A DNA stretch of 64,000 nucleotides from Pseudomonas kribbensis (GCF_003352185.1 NZ_CP029608.1:6260283-6324282); one strand, 5' to 3'; shown: positions 49,300 to 62,862, counted from the first letter of the stretch. Made by a program: numbers and translations. The notes: generated by a model not told the origin, from the sequence alone.

Positions 49300-50160
49300 T
49301 TAAACCGCGGCAGCGCCGCCGACGATTTCCGAGATCTCTTGGGTGATCGCAGCCTGACGCGCCTTGTTGTAGATCAGCTGCAAATCGCTGATCAAATCAC
49401 CGGCGTTGTCGGTAGCGTTCTTCATCGCGATCATCCGCGCAGCTTGTTCGGCCGCGTTGTTCTCGACCACCGCCTGGTACACCTGCGACTCCACGTAACG
49501 CACCATCAAGCCGTCAAGCAGCTCTTTGGCGTCTGGTTCGTAGAGGTAGTCCCAGTGGTGCTTGAGATCCTGATCCGGGGTCGCTACCAGCGGAATCAAC
49601 TGCTCCACGGTAGGCTGTTGCGTCATGGTATTGATGAACTTGTTGGATACCACGGACAGGCGGTCAATACGGCCGTCCAGATAGGCATCCAGCATCACCT
49701 TGACGCTGCCGATCAGATCATTGATCGACGGCTCTTCACCCAGGTGGCTGATAGCTGCAACGACGTTACCGCCGAAGTTGCGGAAAAAGGCCGCACCCTT
49801 GCTACCAACGACACACAGATCAATCTCGACGCCGTTTTCGCGGTTTACCGCCATGTCCTTGACCAGGGCCTTGAACAGGTTGGTGTTCAAGCCGCCGCAC
49901 AAACCACGGTCACTGCTCACCACGACATAACCAACGCGCTTGATGGCGCGGTCGATCATGAACGGATGGCGGTATTCCGGGTTGGCGTTGGCCAGATGCC
50001 CAATTACCTGGCGGATACGCTCCGCATAAGGACGGCTAGCAGCCATGCGCATTTGTGCCTTGCGCATTTTGCTGACCGCCACTTTTTCCATGGCGCTGGT
50101 AATTTTTTGCGTGCTTTTGATGCTCGCAATCTTACTGCGAATCTCTTTTGCGCCTGCCAT
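49300..50160 (-). CDS. atpG: F1-ATP synthase gamma subunit
   Basis: Central shaft subunit of 286 aa. The N-terminal helix [32 protein letters not shown] and the C-terminal helix with the family signature ([30 protein letters not shown] region) form the coiled shaft that turns inside alpha3beta3; a Rossmann-like middle contains [13 protein letters not shown]. Lies between atpA and atpD in the standard order. Confidence 0.98.
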   Translation of the reverse strand: MAGAKEIRSKIASIKSTQKITSAMEKVAVSKMRKAQMRMAASRPYAERIRQVIGHLANANPEYRHPFMIDRAIKRVGYVVVSSDRGLCGGLNTNLFKALVKDMAVNRENGVEIDLCVVGSKGAAFFRNFGGNVVAAISHLGEEPSINDLIGSVKVMLDAYLDGRIDRLSVVSNKFINTMTQQPTVEQLIPLVATPDQDLKHHWDYLYEPDAKELLDGLMVRYVESQVYQAVVENNAAEQAARMIAMKNATDNAGDLISDLQLIYNKARQAAITQEISEIVGGAAAV

Positions 50161-50210
50161 GTAACACCTATCAGGTTAGCAAGCGGGAGCCTTGCGGCTC
50201 CCGCTGCGGC

Positions 50211-51755
<1,545 letters not shown>

Positions 51756-51776
51756 TGCTCTGCTGCCCCTTCAAAC

Positions 51777-52313
51777 TCAAGATTTCAATGCTTCGGCAAG
51801 TTTCGCGATTTTGCCGCGAATCGAGCCATCGATAACCAGGTCGCCGGCGCGGATAACGACACCACCTATGAGGGCAGCATCCTCCGCAACTTGCAGGCGC
51901 ACTTCCCGGTTGAGTCGTGCACTGAGAACCTTGGCGAGTTTGTCTTGCTGTTCTTGGTTCAATGCGAAAGCACTGGTCACTTCAACGTCTACCGATTTCT
52001 CTTGTTCGGCCTTGTACAGGTCGAAAAGAGCAGCGATCTCCGGCAGAAGCGGGAGACGGTCGTTTTCGGCAACGACATTGATGAAGTTCTGTGCCTTGGC
52101 ATCAAACTTGTCGCCGCACACGTCAATGAACGTGGCGGCCTTTTCTGCGCTCGTCAGTCGCGGGGCCTTGAGCACGCGCTGCATGGTGTCGTCTTGCGAC
52201 ACCGCTGCAGCCAGGCCGAGCATGGCTGACCAATTGGCCAGTTGCTGGTGGGCCTGAGCGTGCTCGAAGGCCGCCTTAGCGTAAGGTCGGGCCAACGTGG
52301 TCAGTTCTGCCAT
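51777..52313 (-). CDS. atpH: ATP synthase delta subunit
   Basis: Stator subunit of 178 aa linking the top of F1 to the b dimer. The N-terminal six-helix domain begins [16 protein letters not shown] and the C-terminal family signature [24 protein letters not shown] (about residues 152-175) is intact. Located between atpF and atpA, 12 bp after atpF. Confidence 0.97.
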   Translation of the reverse strand: MAELTTLARPYAKAAFEHAQAHQQLANWSAMLGLAAAVSQDDTMQRVLKAPRLTSAEKAATFIDVCGDKFDAKAQNFINVVAENDRLPLLPEIAALFDLYKAEQEKSVDVEVTSAFALNQEQQDKLAKVLSARLNREVRLQVAEDAALIGGVVIRAGDLVIDGSIRGKIAKLAEALKS

Positions 52314-52325
52314 GATCGCCCTCGC

Positions 52326-52796
52326 TTAGATTTCAGCAGCCAGTTGGTTAACCAGCTCTGCGTGCGCGTTTTGATCGATTGTGGCACCCAGGATCTTCTC
52401 GGCGCCGCCGACAGCCAGCAAGCCCACTTGGGCGCGCAGCTTGTCTTTGACACTGTTCAGTTCCTGTTCGATCTCGGCTTGAGCCTGAACCTTCACACGG
52501 TCAGCGTCGACACGGGCCTTTTCAACGGCCTCTTCGACAATCTGGTTACCGCGTTTCTTGGCTTGCTCGATGATTTCAGCTGCCTGAGCTTTCGCTTCGC
52601 GCAGTTGCTGACCCGCTTTCTCTTGGGCCAACTCCAGGTCGCGAGCTGCACGGCTGGCAGCGTCCAGACCATCAGCGATCTTCTTTTGACGTTCGTGCAG
52701 AGCGGCGATGACCGGAGGCCATACGAACTTCATGCAGAACAGTACAAAAATCAGGAACGCAACGGACTGGCCAATCAGGGTCGCATTAATGTTCAC
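52326..52796 (-). CDS. atpF: ATP synthase b subunit
   Basis: Peripheral stalk subunit of 156 aa: one N-terminal helix (residues about 6-25, [23 protein letters not shown]) and a long charged coiled-coil to the C-terminus ([16 protein letters not shown]). The start is GTG at 52796, supported by GAGG upstream and the usual [10 protein letters not shown] beginning. Two copies form the stator. Confidence 0.97.
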   Translation of the reverse strand: MNINATLIGQSVAFLIFVLFCMKFVWPPVIAALHERQKKIADGLDAASRAARDLELAQEKAGQQLREAKAQAAEIIEQAKKRGNQIVEEAVEKARVDADRVKVQAQAEIEQELNSVKDKLRAQVGLLAVGGAEKILGATIDQNAHAELVNQLAAEI

Positions 52797-52854
52797 GCCA
52801 ACACCTCGCAGTTACGTTGTCCATCACACCAAATCACTCGGAAAGTCCGAATGA

Positions 52855-53127
<273 letters not shown>

Positions 53128-53200
53128 TTACGTCGTATGGTTTAGGTTTTTTAGATTAAAGCGGTAAAACAAATCGTTTCATGGTGCCCCGTGAGGAGCC

Positions 53201-53222
53201 CCTTCCCGTTTTACCGGGAAGG
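53201..53222. other. Hairpin between atpB and atpE
   Basis: Perfect 8-bp stem CCTTCCCG/CGGGAAGG with a TTTTAC loop in the 134-bp atpB-atpE gap. Such structures in atp operons often stabilise or tune the highly translated atpE message; no U-run, so a terminator is unlikely. Confidence 0.5.
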
Positions 53223-53246
53223 ACATCAGACTGGTCGAGACCGGTC

Positions 53247-54540
<1,294 letters not shown>

Positions 54541-54614
54541 CACTATTGCTCTCCAATGGTCGGCTGCCGAAATTCAATAACTTGGCATAATTTGTGCCGA
54601 CAAAATGCGCGCAG

Positions 54615-54643
54615 AGTATAGGGGCGGTTCTGCCCCTATTCAA
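54615..54643 (-). promoter_or_regulatory. Sigma70-type promoter of the atp operon
   Basis: On the minus strand TTGAAT (54638-54643) and TATACT (54615-54620) are separated by exactly 17 bases, 75 bp upstream of atpI. The spacer is an inverted repeat (ATAGGGGC/GCCCCTAT) that could also serve as a hairpin for transcripts arriving from parB. Confidence 0.75.
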
Positions 54644-54688
54644 CTGTCAGGTAGTGATTTCCGACTGCGCGCTACAAGAGGAATTGTT

Positions 54689-55561
54689 TCAGCGGATGTG
54701 TGCAAGCACACCCTGAAGCTCATCGAGAGAGTTGTAACCGATCACCAACTGACCCTTTCCTTTCTTCCCGTGGCGGATCTGCACCGCAGAGCCTAGGCGC
54801 TCGGCCAGACGCTGCTCGAGGCGGGCAATATCCGGGTCCGGTTTTGCAGGTTCGACAGGCTCGGGTTTGCCACTGAGCCACTGACGAACCAGTGCCTCAG
54901 TCTGGCGCACGGTGAGGCCGCGTGCGACAACATGTCGCGCCCCTTCCACCTGCTGATTGTCCGGCAGACCGAGCAATGCACGGGCATGGCCCATTTCCAG
55001 GTCGCCGTGGGACAGCATGGTCTTGATGACTTCCGGCAATGCAATCAAGCGCAACAGGTTGGCCACCGTAACGCGGGACTTACCCACAGCCTCGGCCACC
55101 TGCTGCTGGGTAAGCTGGAATTCCTGCTGCAAACGCTGCAGGGCCACCGCCTCTTCGATCGGGTTCAGGTCTTCGCGCTGGATGTTCTCGATCAGCGCAA
55201 TGGCGATCGCGGTTTCATCCGGCACATCACGGACCATGGCCGGAATGGTTTCCTGCCCGGCCTGCTGGCTGGCACGCCAGCGACGCTCACCGGCGATGAT
55301 TTCAAACCGGCCCCCACCAATCGGGCGAACCACGATCGGCTGCATCACGCCTTGAGTCTTGATCGACTGCGCCAGTTCTTCCAGCGCCTGCGGATCCATG
55401 TCCCGGCGTGGCTGGTACTTGCCGCGTTGCAGCAGGTCCAGCGGCAGGTGCTGCAACTCACGGCTGTCAGCCTGCGCCGCCTGTTCTTCCAGCGAACTGA
55501 CAGTAGGACCGCTCAGCAGTGCATCCAGTCCTCGTCCGAGACCTCGTTTCTTGACGGCCAT
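54689..55561 (-). CDS. parB: Chromosome-partitioning protein ParB
   Basis: CTPase/DNA clamp of 290 aa that loads at parS and helps segregate the origin region. The CTP-binding segment includes GERRWRAS; then a helix-turn-helix (LTQQQVAEAVGKSRVTVANLLRLI) and a C-terminal dimer domain. A parS site is present at 10712-10727. The start ATG 55561 follows AAGGAA and lies nine bases after parA. Confidence 0.96.
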   Translation of the reverse strand: MAVKKRGLGRGLDALLSGPTVSSLEEQAAQADSRELQHLPLDLLQRGKYQPRRDMDPQALEELAQSIKTQGVMQPIVVRPIGGGRFEIIAGERRWRASQQAGQETIPAMVRDVPDETAIAIALIENIQREDLNPIEEAVALQRLQQEFQLTQQQVAEAVGKSRVTVANLLRLIALPEVIKTMLSHGDLEMGHARALLGLPDNQQVEGARHVVARGLTVRQTEALVRQWLSGKPEPVEPAKPDPDIARLEQRLAERLGSAVQIRHGKKGKGQLVIGYNSLDELQGVLAHIR

Positions 55562-55570
55562 GGGGATTCC

Positions 55571-56368
55571 TTAAGTTGGCTGGGCAGCGGCGATGCGTGA
55601 ATTTTTGCGCTGACGGCGAACCATCTCGCCCGCCAGGGCCAGATAGGCCAGCGCGCCACGCGATTGCTTGTCGTAGGCCAGCGCCGGCATGCCGTAGCTC
55701 GGGGCTTCGGCCAGACGGATGTTGCGCGGGATGACGGTGTCGTACAGCTGATCGCCGAAGTGTTCCTTGAGCTGGGCCGATACATCGTTCATCAGGCTCA
55801 GGCGCGGGTCATACATGGTCCGCAGCAGGCCTTCGACTTTCAGGTTCGGGTTCAGCAGTTCGGCGATGCGCTTGATGTTATCCACAAGGTCGCTCAAACC
55901 TTCGAGCGCAAAGTACTCGCACTGCATGGGGATAATGACCCCGTCAGCCGCGACCAGTGCGTTCAGTGTGAGCATCGACAGCGACGGCGGGCAGTCGATC
56001 AGAATGTAATCGTAGTTTTCCCGGATCGGCGCCAGCGCGCTGCGCAGACGGCTTTCCTTCATCTGCATTTCCAGCAGCACCACTTCGGCCGCCGTCAGGT
56101 CGCGGTTGGCCGGCAGCAGTTGATAACCGCCGTGTTCCGAGAAGTGCATGGCCTGGGCCAGATCGCATTCACCGATCAGCAGGTCGTAGACCGAGTTTTC
56201 CAGGCCATGTTTATCCACACCGCTACCCATGGTGGCGTTGCCCTGTGGATCGAGATCGATCAACAGCACCCGGCGCTTGGTCGCGACCAGGGATGCTGCG
56301 AGGTTGATACAGGTGGTGGTCTTGCCCACACCACCCTTCTGGTTCGCTATCGCGAATACCTTAGCCAT
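55571..56368 (-). CDS. parA: Chromosome-partitioning ATPase ParA
   Basis: Walker-type ATPase of 265 aa (Soj family) forming the gradient that moves ParB-parS complexes. Deviant Walker A KGGVGKTT at residues 11-18, DCPPSLSMLTLNAL as the Walker B region. ATG 56368 begins the conserved MAKVFAIANQKGG; an ATG six codons earlier is in frame but less likely. In operon with rsmG upstream and parB downstream. Two perfect DnaA 9-mers occur in the gene. Confidence 0.96.
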   Translation of the reverse strand: MAKVFAIANQKGGVGKTTTCINLAASLVATKRRVLLIDLDPQGNATMGSGVDKHGLENSVYDLLIGECDLAQAMHFSEHGGYQLLPANRDLTAAEVVLLEMQMKESRLRSALAPIRENYDYILIDCPPSLSMLTLNALVAADGVIIPMQCEYFALEGLSDLVDNIKRIAELLNPNLKVEGLLRTMYDPRLSLMNDVSAQLKEHFGDQLYDTVIPRNIRLAEAPSYGMPALAYDKQSRGALAYLALAGEMVRRQRKNSRIAAAQPT

Positions 56369-56386
56369 TCTTGCTTGTGTTCCCAA

Positions 56387-57031
56387 TCATGCCGTGCGGC
56401 GCAGTATCAGCAGATGGCGTTGGCCTTGGCAACCGGGTACGGCCAGGGCGTGTTCGCTATCGAGTTTGAAGTCTGCCGGCAATGCTACCAGCTCATCGGC
56501 CGGATGAACGCCCTTCATTGCCAGCCAGCGCGTATCGGCATCGCCGAGGTGGCGAGTCCAGTTGGTGAAGTTCTCCATGCTGCTGAATGCCCGGGAAATG
56601 ATCCCGTTGAATGGCTGTGCAGGCTGGAACGCTTCGACGCGACTGTGGATAACTTGCAGGTTGTCCAGTTTGAGTTCGAGTTTTACCTGGGTCAGGAAGC
56701 GGGTTTTCTTGCCGTTGCTGTCCAGGCAAGTCACTTGCGAGTCCGGATACAGGATCGCCAGAGGGATCCCCGGCATGCCGCCACCGCTGCCGACATCCAG
56801 CCAGCGGCCGTTTTCGATGAACGACATCACGCTGATACTATCGAGCAAGTGACGGGAAACCATTTCGTCCGGATCACGAACGGCGGTCAGGTTGTAGGCC
56901 TGGTTCCATTTGATTAACAGGGCCAGATAACCCAGCAGCAATTCGTGCTGGGTTTCAGTGAGATTGACACCGAGCTCGCGGGCTCCTGTGGATAACTCTT
57001 CGGCGTGTTGCGAAGTGACCTTAGAACTCAA
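56387..57031 (-). CDS. rsmG: 16S rRNA (guanine-527-N7)-methyltransferase
   Basis: SAM-dependent methyltransferase of 214 aa (formerly gidB). SAM site [18 protein letters not shown], then [14 protein letters not shown]. The start is TTG at 57031, overlapping the mnmG stop as TTGA, with GGAG at good distance; no ATG or GTG gives the full N-terminus. Loss in other bacteria gives low-level streptomycin resistance. Confidence 0.94.
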   Translation of the reverse strand: MSSKVTSQHAEELSTGARELGVNLTETQHELLLGYLALLIKWNQAYNLTAVRDPDEMVSRHLLDSISVMSFIENGRWLDVGSGGGMPGIPLAILYPDSQVTCLDSNGKKTRFLTQVKLELKLDNLQVIHSRVEAFQPAQPFNGIISRAFSSMENFTNWTRHLGDADTRWLAMKGVHPADELVALPADFKLDSEHALAVPGCQGQRHLLILRRTA

Positions 57032-58926
57032 GCGCTTTGCTCCAACTGACGGCCCGCGCCGCGTTTTTTCAAATGAATCATCAACAGCGAAATCGCTGCC
57101 GGGGTCACACCCGGGATCCGCGAAGCCTGGCCCAGCGTCTCGGGACGAGTCGCGCCAAGTTTGCTCTGGATCTCCTTGGAGAGACCGGAAATGTTGGTGT
57201 AATCGATATCCACAGGCAGTTTCGTGTCTTCGCTTGCGCGCAGACGGGCGATTTCATCCTGTTGACGGTCGATGTAACCGGCGTATTTGGTCTTGATCTC
57301 GACCTGCTCGGCGACCTGTGGATCTTCGGCACCCTGCCCGGTCACTTCGACCAGACCAGCGTAGTCGATTTCCGGACGGCTCAAGAGATTGAGCAGGTTG
57401 TATTCGTGAGTCAGCGGCGTGCCGAACTTTTCAGCGATCGCATCGCCCTGCTGGGTGCCCGGGCGAACCCAGGTGCTTTTCAGGCGCTGCTCTTCCAGCT
57501 CGATGTTTTCGCGCTTCTTGCAGAACGCCGCCCAGCGCGCGTCATCGACCAGACCCAGTTCGCGACCTTTTTCGGTCAGACGCAGGTCGGCGTTGTCCTC
57601 ACGCAGGATCAGGCGGTACTCGGCACGGGAAGTGAACATGCGGTACGGCTCTTGGGTGCCGAGGGTGATCAGGTCGTCGACCAATACCCCGATGTACGCC
57701 TCATCGCGACGCGGGCACCAGGCTTCTTTGCCCTTGGCACGCAATGCGGCGTTGGCCCCGGCAAGCAGACCCTGGGCGCCGGCTTCTTCGTAACCGGTGG
57801 TGCCGTTGATCTGGCCGGCAAAGAACAGACCGCCGATGACTTTGGTTTCCAGGCTGTACTTCAGGTCGCGCGGATCGAAGTAGTCGTACTCGATCGCATA
57901 ACCCGGACGCACGATGTGCGCGTTTTCCATGCCGCGAATCGATTGCACGATCTGCAATTGCACATCGAACGGCAGGCTTGTGGATATCCCGTTCGGATAC
58001 AGCTCATGGGTGGTCAGGCCTTCCGGCTCGATGAACACCTGATGGCTTTCCTTGTCGGCAAAGCGGTGGATCTTGTCTTCGATCGACGGGCAATAACGCG
58101 GGCCGATGCCTTCGATTTCGCCGGCAGCGGAATACATCGGCGAACGATCGAGGTTCGCCGCGATGATTTCGTGGGTACGGGCGTTGGTGTGAGTAATCCA
58201 GCAGCTGACCTGACGTGGATGCTGTTCCTTGTTGCCCATGAACGACATCACCGGGATCGGCGTATCGCCCGGTTGCTCGGTCATCACCGAGAAATCCACA
58301 GACTTGCCGTCGATACGCGGAGGCGTGCCGGTTTTCAGGCGACCGACACGCAGCGGCAGTTCACGCAGACGATGCGCCAGGGCAATCGAAGGAGGATCAC
58401 CGGCGCGACCGCCGGAAAAATTCTGCAAACCGATGTGGATAAGTCCGCCCAGGAAGGTACCGGTGGTCAACACCACGGAATCGGCGAAGAAACGCAGACC
58501 CATTTGCGTGACAACACCGCGTACTTGTTCCTGCTCGACGATCAGGTCGTCGGCAGCCTGTTGAAATATCCACAGGTTCGGCTGGTTTTCCAGGATTTCG
58601 CGGACAGCCGCCTTGTAAAGAATCCGGTCAGCCTGTGCACGGGTTGCACGTACGGCCGGGCCTTTACGGCTGTTCAATACACGAAACTGGATGCCACCCA
58701 GATCGGTAGCAATGGCCATCGCGCCGCCGAGGGCGTCGATTTCCTTGACCAGATGGCTTTTGCCGATGCCGCCGATGGCCGGGTTGCAACTCATGGCACC
58801 GAGGGTTTCCACGTTATGCGTCAGCAGAAGGGTTTTTGCACCCATGCGTGCTGAGGCCAGTGCTGCCTCGGTACCGGCATGACCGCCGCCGATGACGATC
58901 ACTTCAAAACGGGAAGGGAAATCCAC
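57028..58926 (-). CDS. mnmG: tRNA uridine-34 carboxymethylaminomethylation enzyme MnmG
   Basis: FAD enzyme (formerly gidA) of 632 aa that with MnmE makes cmnm5U34 in tRNAs. FAD site [16 protein letters not shown]; GidA signatures ([39 protein letters not shown]). Tandem GTG codons occur at 58929 and 58926; the second gives MDFPSRFE, the usual N-terminus, with GAGG six bases away. It is first of mnmG-rsmG-parA-parB and next to the ori-like region at 59.0-59.35 kb. Confidence 0.96.
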   Translation of the reverse strand: MDFPSRFEVIVIGGGHAGTEAALASARMGAKTLLLTHNVETLGAMSCNPAIGGIGKSHLVKEIDALGGAMAIATDLGGIQFRVLNSRKGPAVRATRAQADRILYKAAVREILENQPNLWIFQQAADDLIVEQEQVRGVVTQMGLRFFADSVVLTTGTFLGGLIHIGLQNFSGGRAGDPPSIALAHRLRELPLRVGRLKTGTPPRIDGKSVDFSVMTEQPGDTPIPVMSFMGNKEQHPRQVSCWITHTNARTHEIIAANLDRSPMYSAAGEIEGIGPRYCPSIEDKIHRFADKESHQVFIEPEGLTTHELYPNGISTSLPFDVQLQIVQSIRGMENAHIVRPGYAIEYDYFDPRDLKYSLETKVIGGLFFAGQINGTTGYEEAGAQGLLAGANAALRAKGKEAWCPRRDEAYIGVLVDDLITLGTQEPYRMFTSRAEYRLILREDNADLRLTEKGRELGLVDDARWAAFCKKRENIELEEQRLKSTWVRPGTQQGDAIAEKFGTPLTHEYNLLNLLSRPEIDYAGLVEVTGQGAEDPQVAEQVEIKTKYAGYIDRQQDEIARLRASEDTKLPVDIDYTNISGLSKEIQSKLGATRPETLGQASRIPGVTPAAISLLMIHLKKRGAGRQLEQSA

Positions 58927-59479
58927 CACGCACCTCGTGCCTGCTTAAGTAGGTAATTCAGGAATAGTTTGAGATCAGGTTTCTGGACCTAGTCGACAAG
59001 TATAGGGACTTCGCCCTTCCTAAAGAACCCTTTGCACAAAATTTAACCAGCTGTGGAGAACTCGCGGTTAAAAGAATAAAAAAGAGAGAAATTTATAAAA
59101 CCTTTGTTTTAAAGCTTATTCTTACTGCCCGTGATTTCTGTGGATAGATTTCTACAGGCCTTTATTTTCAATATGTACAGAGATTCAAAACCCTGTGCCC
59201 ATGTGGTCATGAGACCCTTGGATAACCGGTGTAAGCCTGTGGATGAATGGGACTGTTATCCACAGAGGCAGTTATGTTCAGTTTTCGGGCCCTGTTATCA
59301 ACTGCCCTCAGCGGCAGTTATTCACAGGGCTTAATCCACAGAAATCGGATGAATGAGCATGCAGCGGACAGGGGAAATCCGCTCAGGGAGAAGGAATCTG
59401 CCCGGCACTGGAAAGGAAGGAATGCGAAAAGGAGAAACAGACAGGTCGCGAATGGACCTGCCTGTGGACAACGGAAGGG
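58927..59479. other. mnmG-mnmE intergenic, oriC-like region
   Basis: 553 bp without a supported gene. An AT-rich stretch (about 59035-59122) is followed by DnaA boxes: TGTGGATAG 59139-59147, perfect TTATCCACA 59256-59264, TTATTCACA 59318-59326 and TAATCCACA 59332-59340. Six landmarks match those of the rpmH-dnaA origin with a constant offset of 4,495 bp, and 59281-59333 is about 75% identical without gaps to 63776-63828. It may be a second or ancestral origin; 59341-59479 shows nothing notable. Confidence 0.6.
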
Positions 59480-60850
59480 TTATTTACCGATGCAGAAGCT
59501 TGAAAAGATGCGTCCGAGCAGATCATCGGAGCTGAATGCACCGGTAATTTCCCCAAGGGACTGCTGAGCCTGACGCAGATCTTCCGCCAACAGTTCACCG
59601 GCACCCGCCAGAGTCAGTTGTGCACGACCGTGTTCCAGGGCCGCGCTGGCATGACGCAGTGCTTCCAGGTGGCGGCGGCGTGCGCTGAAGCTGCTTTCCG
59701 AGGTCTGCTCGTAACCCATGCAGGCCTTGAGGTGATCGCGCAGCAGATCCAGCCCTTCGCCGGCAGCCTTGGCGCTCAGGCTGATGGTTACATGGCCATC
59801 GTCGCTGACTTCCAGGGCAATCGCTTCACCGGTGAGATCCGCTTTATTGCGAATCAGGGTGACCTTTGCCGGATCAGGTCGGGTTTCAAGGAATTCGGGC
59901 CATAATGCGAAAGGATCTGCAGCTTCCGGCGCCGTGGCATCGACCACCAACAGCACCCGATCGGCTTCGCCAATGGCTTTCAATGCCCGCTCGACACCGA
60001 TCTTTTCCACATGGTCGTCGGTATCACGTAAACCGGCGGTATCCACGACGTGCAGCGGCATACCGTCGATGTGGATATGTTCGCGCAGGATATCCCGGGT
60101 GGTGCCGGCGATTTCCGTCACGATGGCGGCTTCTCGCCCGGCCAGCGCATTCAACAGGCTGGATTTGCCGGCATTCGGACGCCCGGCAATCACCACCGTC
60201 ATGCCATCACGCAGCAGCGCACCCTGCCCGGCTTCACGCAGTACGGTGGATAACTCGTCGCGTACCTTGTCGAGCATGCTCAATACATGGCCATCGGCGA
60301 GGAAGTCGATTTCTTCTTCCGGGAAATCAATGGCTGCCTCGACGTAAATCCTCAGTCCGATCAGTTGTTCGGTGAGGTTATGCACACGCTGGGAAAACGC
60401 GCCCTGCAAGGAACGCAAGGCATTGCGCGCAGCCTGTGCAGAACTGGCTTCAATCAGGTCGGCGATGGCCTCGGCCTGAGCCAGGTCGAGTTTGTCATTG
60501 AGAAAGGCGCGTTCGCTGAATTCCCCCGGACGGGCCAGACGGCAACCCAGTTCCAGACAACGCTTGAGCAACATGTCCAGAACGATCGGGCCACCGTGGC
60601 CCTGCAGTTCCAGCACATCTTCGCCGGTGAACGAGTTCGGCCCGGGGAAATACAGCGCCAGACCTTCATCCAGCACCTGTTGATCGTCACTGAAGAACGG
60701 GCCGTAGTGGGCAAAACGCGGCTTCAGTTCGCGGCCGCTGATGGCTTTGGCCGCAACGCTGGCCAGCGGCCCGGAAATTCGAACGATGCCCACGCCGCCA
60801 CGGCCCTGGGCGGTAGCGACGGCTGCGATGGTTTCACGAGGTGCGCTCAT
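59480..60850 (-). CDS. mnmE: tRNA modification GTPase MnmE
   Basis: GTPase of 456 aa partnering MnmG. N-terminal tetrahydrofolate-binding domain ([22 protein letters not shown]), inserted G domain with [19 protein letters not shown] and NKAD, and the C-terminal Cys motif FCIGK. ATG 60850 gives the standard [11 protein letters not shown] start. In most bacteria mnmE and mnmG are not adjacent to one another; here only the ori-like region separates them. Confidence 0.97.
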   Translation of the reverse strand: MSAPRETIAAVATAQGRGGVGIVRISGPLASVAAKAISGRELKPRFAHYGPFFSDDQQVLDEGLALYFPGPNSFTGEDVLELQGHGGPIVLDMLLKRCLELGCRLARPGEFSERAFLNDKLDLAQAEAIADLIEASSAQAARNALRSLQGAFSQRVHNLTEQLIGLRIYVEAAIDFPEEEIDFLADGHVLSMLDKVRDELSTVLREAGQGALLRDGMTVVIAGRPNAGKSSLLNALAGREAAIVTEIAGTTRDILREHIHIDGMPLHVVDTAGLRDTDDHVEKIGVERALKAIGEADRVLLVVDATAPEAADPFALWPEFLETRPDPAKVTLIRNKADLTGEAIALEVSDDGHVTISLSAKAAGEGLDLLRDHLKACMGYEQTSESSFSARRRHLEALRHASAALEHGRAQLTLAGAGELLAEDLRQAQQSLGEITGAFSSDDLLGRIFSSFCIGK

Positions 60851-60881
60851 AAACCGGTATCCAGACAAAAATGGCAGATAG

Positions 60882-60908
60882 CAAAACGCCCCACTAGGGG
60901 GCGTTTTG
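60882..60908. terminator. Terminator between yidC and mnmE
   Basis: 11-bp stem CAAAACGCCCC/GGGGCGTTTTG with a 5-nt loop, 23 bp past the yidC stop. The T-run is within the stem, so it may act in both directions but with modest strength. Confidence 0.6.
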
Positions 60909-60931
60909 AGTGGTGTTATCCACAGAGTAAG

Positions 60932-62614
60932 TTACGCCTCGGCTTTTTTCGTCGCCGCTTCGATCTTACGCGTGATGTACCACTGTTGGGCAATCGACAG
61001 GCAGTTGTTCACAACCCAGTACAGCACCAGACCAGCCGGGAACCACAGGAAGAAGAAGGTGAAGATGATTGGCATCATTTTCATGACCTTCGCCTGCATC
61101 GGATCCGGAGGAGTCGGGTTCAGACGCTGCTGGATGAACATGGTTGCGCCCATGATGATCGGCAGGATGAAGAACGGATCCTTGATCGACAGGTCGGTAA
61201 TCCACAGCATGAACGGCGCCTGGCGCATTTCCACGCTTTCCAGCAGAACCCAGTACAGGGAAAGGAAAACCGGCATCTGCACGAGGATCGGCAAGCAGCC
61301 ACCCAGCGGATTGATCTTCTCTTTCTTGTACAGCTCCATCATGGCTTGCGACATTTTCTGCCGGTCATCGCCATGTTGCTCTTTCAGTGCAGCCAGTTTC
61401 GGAGCCACGGCGCGCATGCGGGCCATCGACTTGTAGCTGGCGGCCGACAGCGGGAAGAAGATCCCTTTGATCAGCATGGTCAGGAAGATGATCGACCAGC
61501 CCCAGTTGCCGACAATGGCGTGGATATGTTGCAGCAGCCAGAAGATCGGCTGGGCAATGAACCACAGAATGCCGTAGTCGACAGTCAGTTCCAGACCTGG
61601 GGACAACTCTTTCAGTACAGCCTGGCTTTTTGGACCGGCGTACAGAATTGCGCTGGTTTCAACTTTTGCACCGGGTGCAGCGGTCAACGAAGGACCGGTG
61701 TAACCGATGATGTAGTTCTGTTTGCTGTCTTTACGGGTCTGGACGATGTTGTTTTCGCCCTTCGGAGCAATCCATGCCGTCACGAAGTAGTGTTGCAGCC
61801 AGGCTACCCAGCCACCGGTGACGTTTTCCTTGAGCTGACCTTTGTCCATGTCTTTCATGGACACTTTCTTGTACGGCTCGGAACTTGTCCACAGGGCGGC
61901 GCCCAGGTAAGTCGCGGTGCCGGTAGCCGTGGTCGACGAAGGATCGGCGCTGTTGTCACGCTTCAGTTGAGCAAACATCGAGCCGGACCAGGGCTGCGCG
62001 CTCTGGTTGTCGATCAGATAAGTCACGGTCACGTCATACAGGCCACGTTTCAGGGTGAAACGCTTGATGTAGTTGACGCCGTCCTTGCTGAACTTCAGGT
62101 CGACGACCAATTGGTCCTGACCGTCTGCCAATTGATAAGTCTTCTTCTCCGAGGAGTAGATCGGGCGACCGGCCGGGCTGGCGTCCGGACCGTTGGTGCC
62201 GATCAGACCGCTTTGCGCCAGATAGATACGCTCGCCGCCGTTGTCGAACAGCTGGAACGGAACGTCCGGACGATCCTGACGACGTGGATACAGCGGCAAG
62301 GTCAGTTGAGCAACATCGCCACCCTGTGGATCGATCGCCAGATCGAGCACGTCGGTTTTGATCTGGATCAGATCCTTGCTGGCGGCGACCGGCGTTTCGG
62401 CAGGTGCGCTGGTATCGCTTGCGGCGCGCGGAATATCGTCACTGGCGGCAGCGTTATTGCCAGTGGCGGTGTCCGGCAAACCGGATGTAGTCGTACTGGA
62501 AGCAACATTCTGAGTCGGCAGGGCAGCCTGACCATAGTCCTGGTTCCATTTAAGAACCATGACATAGGACACGATTGCCAGGGCGACGATCAGGATCGTG
62601 CGTTTGATATCCAT
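60932..62614 (-). CDS. yidC: Membrane protein insertase YidC
   Basis: Insertase of 560 aa. N-terminal anchor helix (TILIVALAIVSYVMVL), a large periplasmic domain (about residues 50-350) and a C-terminal five-helix Oxa1-type core (GNWGWSIIFLTMLIKGIFFPLSAASYKSM, LPILVQMPVFLSLYWVL, FFFLWFPAGLVLYWVVNN). It inserts small membrane proteins such as ATP synthase c subunit, alone or with Sec. Gap to yidD is two bases. Confidence 0.97.
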   Translation of the reverse strand: MDIKRTILIVALAIVSYVMVLKWNQDYGQAALPTQNVASSTTTSGLPDTATGNNAAASDDIPRAASDTSAPAETPVAASKDLIQIKTDVLDLAIDPQGGDVAQLTLPLYPRRQDRPDVPFQLFDNGGERIYLAQSGLIGTNGPDASPAGRPIYSSEKKTYQLADGQDQLVVDLKFSKDGVNYIKRFTLKRGLYDVTVTYLIDNQSAQPWSGSMFAQLKRDNSADPSSTTATGTATYLGAALWTSSEPYKKVSMKDMDKGQLKENVTGGWVAWLQHYFVTAWIAPKGENNIVQTRKDSKQNYIIGYTGPSLTAAPGAKVETSAILYAGPKSQAVLKELSPGLELTVDYGILWFIAQPIFWLLQHIHAIVGNWGWSIIFLTMLIKGIFFPLSAASYKSMARMRAVAPKLAALKEQHGDDRQKMSQAMMELYKKEKINPLGGCLPILVQMPVFLSLYWVLLESVEMRQAPFMLWITDLSIKDPFFILPIIMGATMFIQQRLNPTPPDPMQAKVMKMMPIIFTFFFLWFPAGLVLYWVVNNCLSIAQQWYITRKIEAATKKAEA

Positions 62615-62616
62615 GA

Positions 62617-62862
62617 TTACTCGGCCATCGAAGAAGAACGGGAGGTAGGGATAGGTGGAACCGGGTCATAACCACCGGGATTCCACGGATGACAGCGACC
62701 TAAACGACGAAAGGTCAGCCAGCCACCGCGCAGAAGGCCATGATTTTCGATGGCTTCATACGCGTAGCAAGAACAACTGGGGTAGAAACGACAGTGACTG
62801 GCCATCAAGGGACTAATGGCGTAGCGGTAAAACTGGATCGGAACGAGTGCCAGTTTACGCAT
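62617..62862 (-). CDS. yidD: Membrane protein insertion efficiency factor YidD
   Basis: Small basic protein of 81 aa with the family pattern [27 protein letters not shown] and [16 protein letters not shown]; the conserved cysteines ([11 protein letters not shown]) are intact. It lies between rnpA (8-base overlap) and yidC, the normal order, and aids YidC-dependent insertion. Confidence 0.93.
   Translation of the reverse strand: MRKLALVPIQFYRYAISPLMASHCRFYPSCSCYAYEAIENHGLLRGGWLTFRRLGRCHPWNPGGYDPVPPIPTSRSSSMAE

Noticed and set aside
59131-59567. Short open frames in the mnmG-mnmE gap
   Set aside because: They have no ribosome site or recognisable motif and run through the DnaA boxes; the region is better read as non-coding.
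60240-60255. GGTGGATAA in mnmE and several TGTGGAT(A/C/G)N near-matches
   Set aside because: One or more mismatches to the DnaA 9-mer, without the spacing seen in the two ori-like regions; left out of the count.
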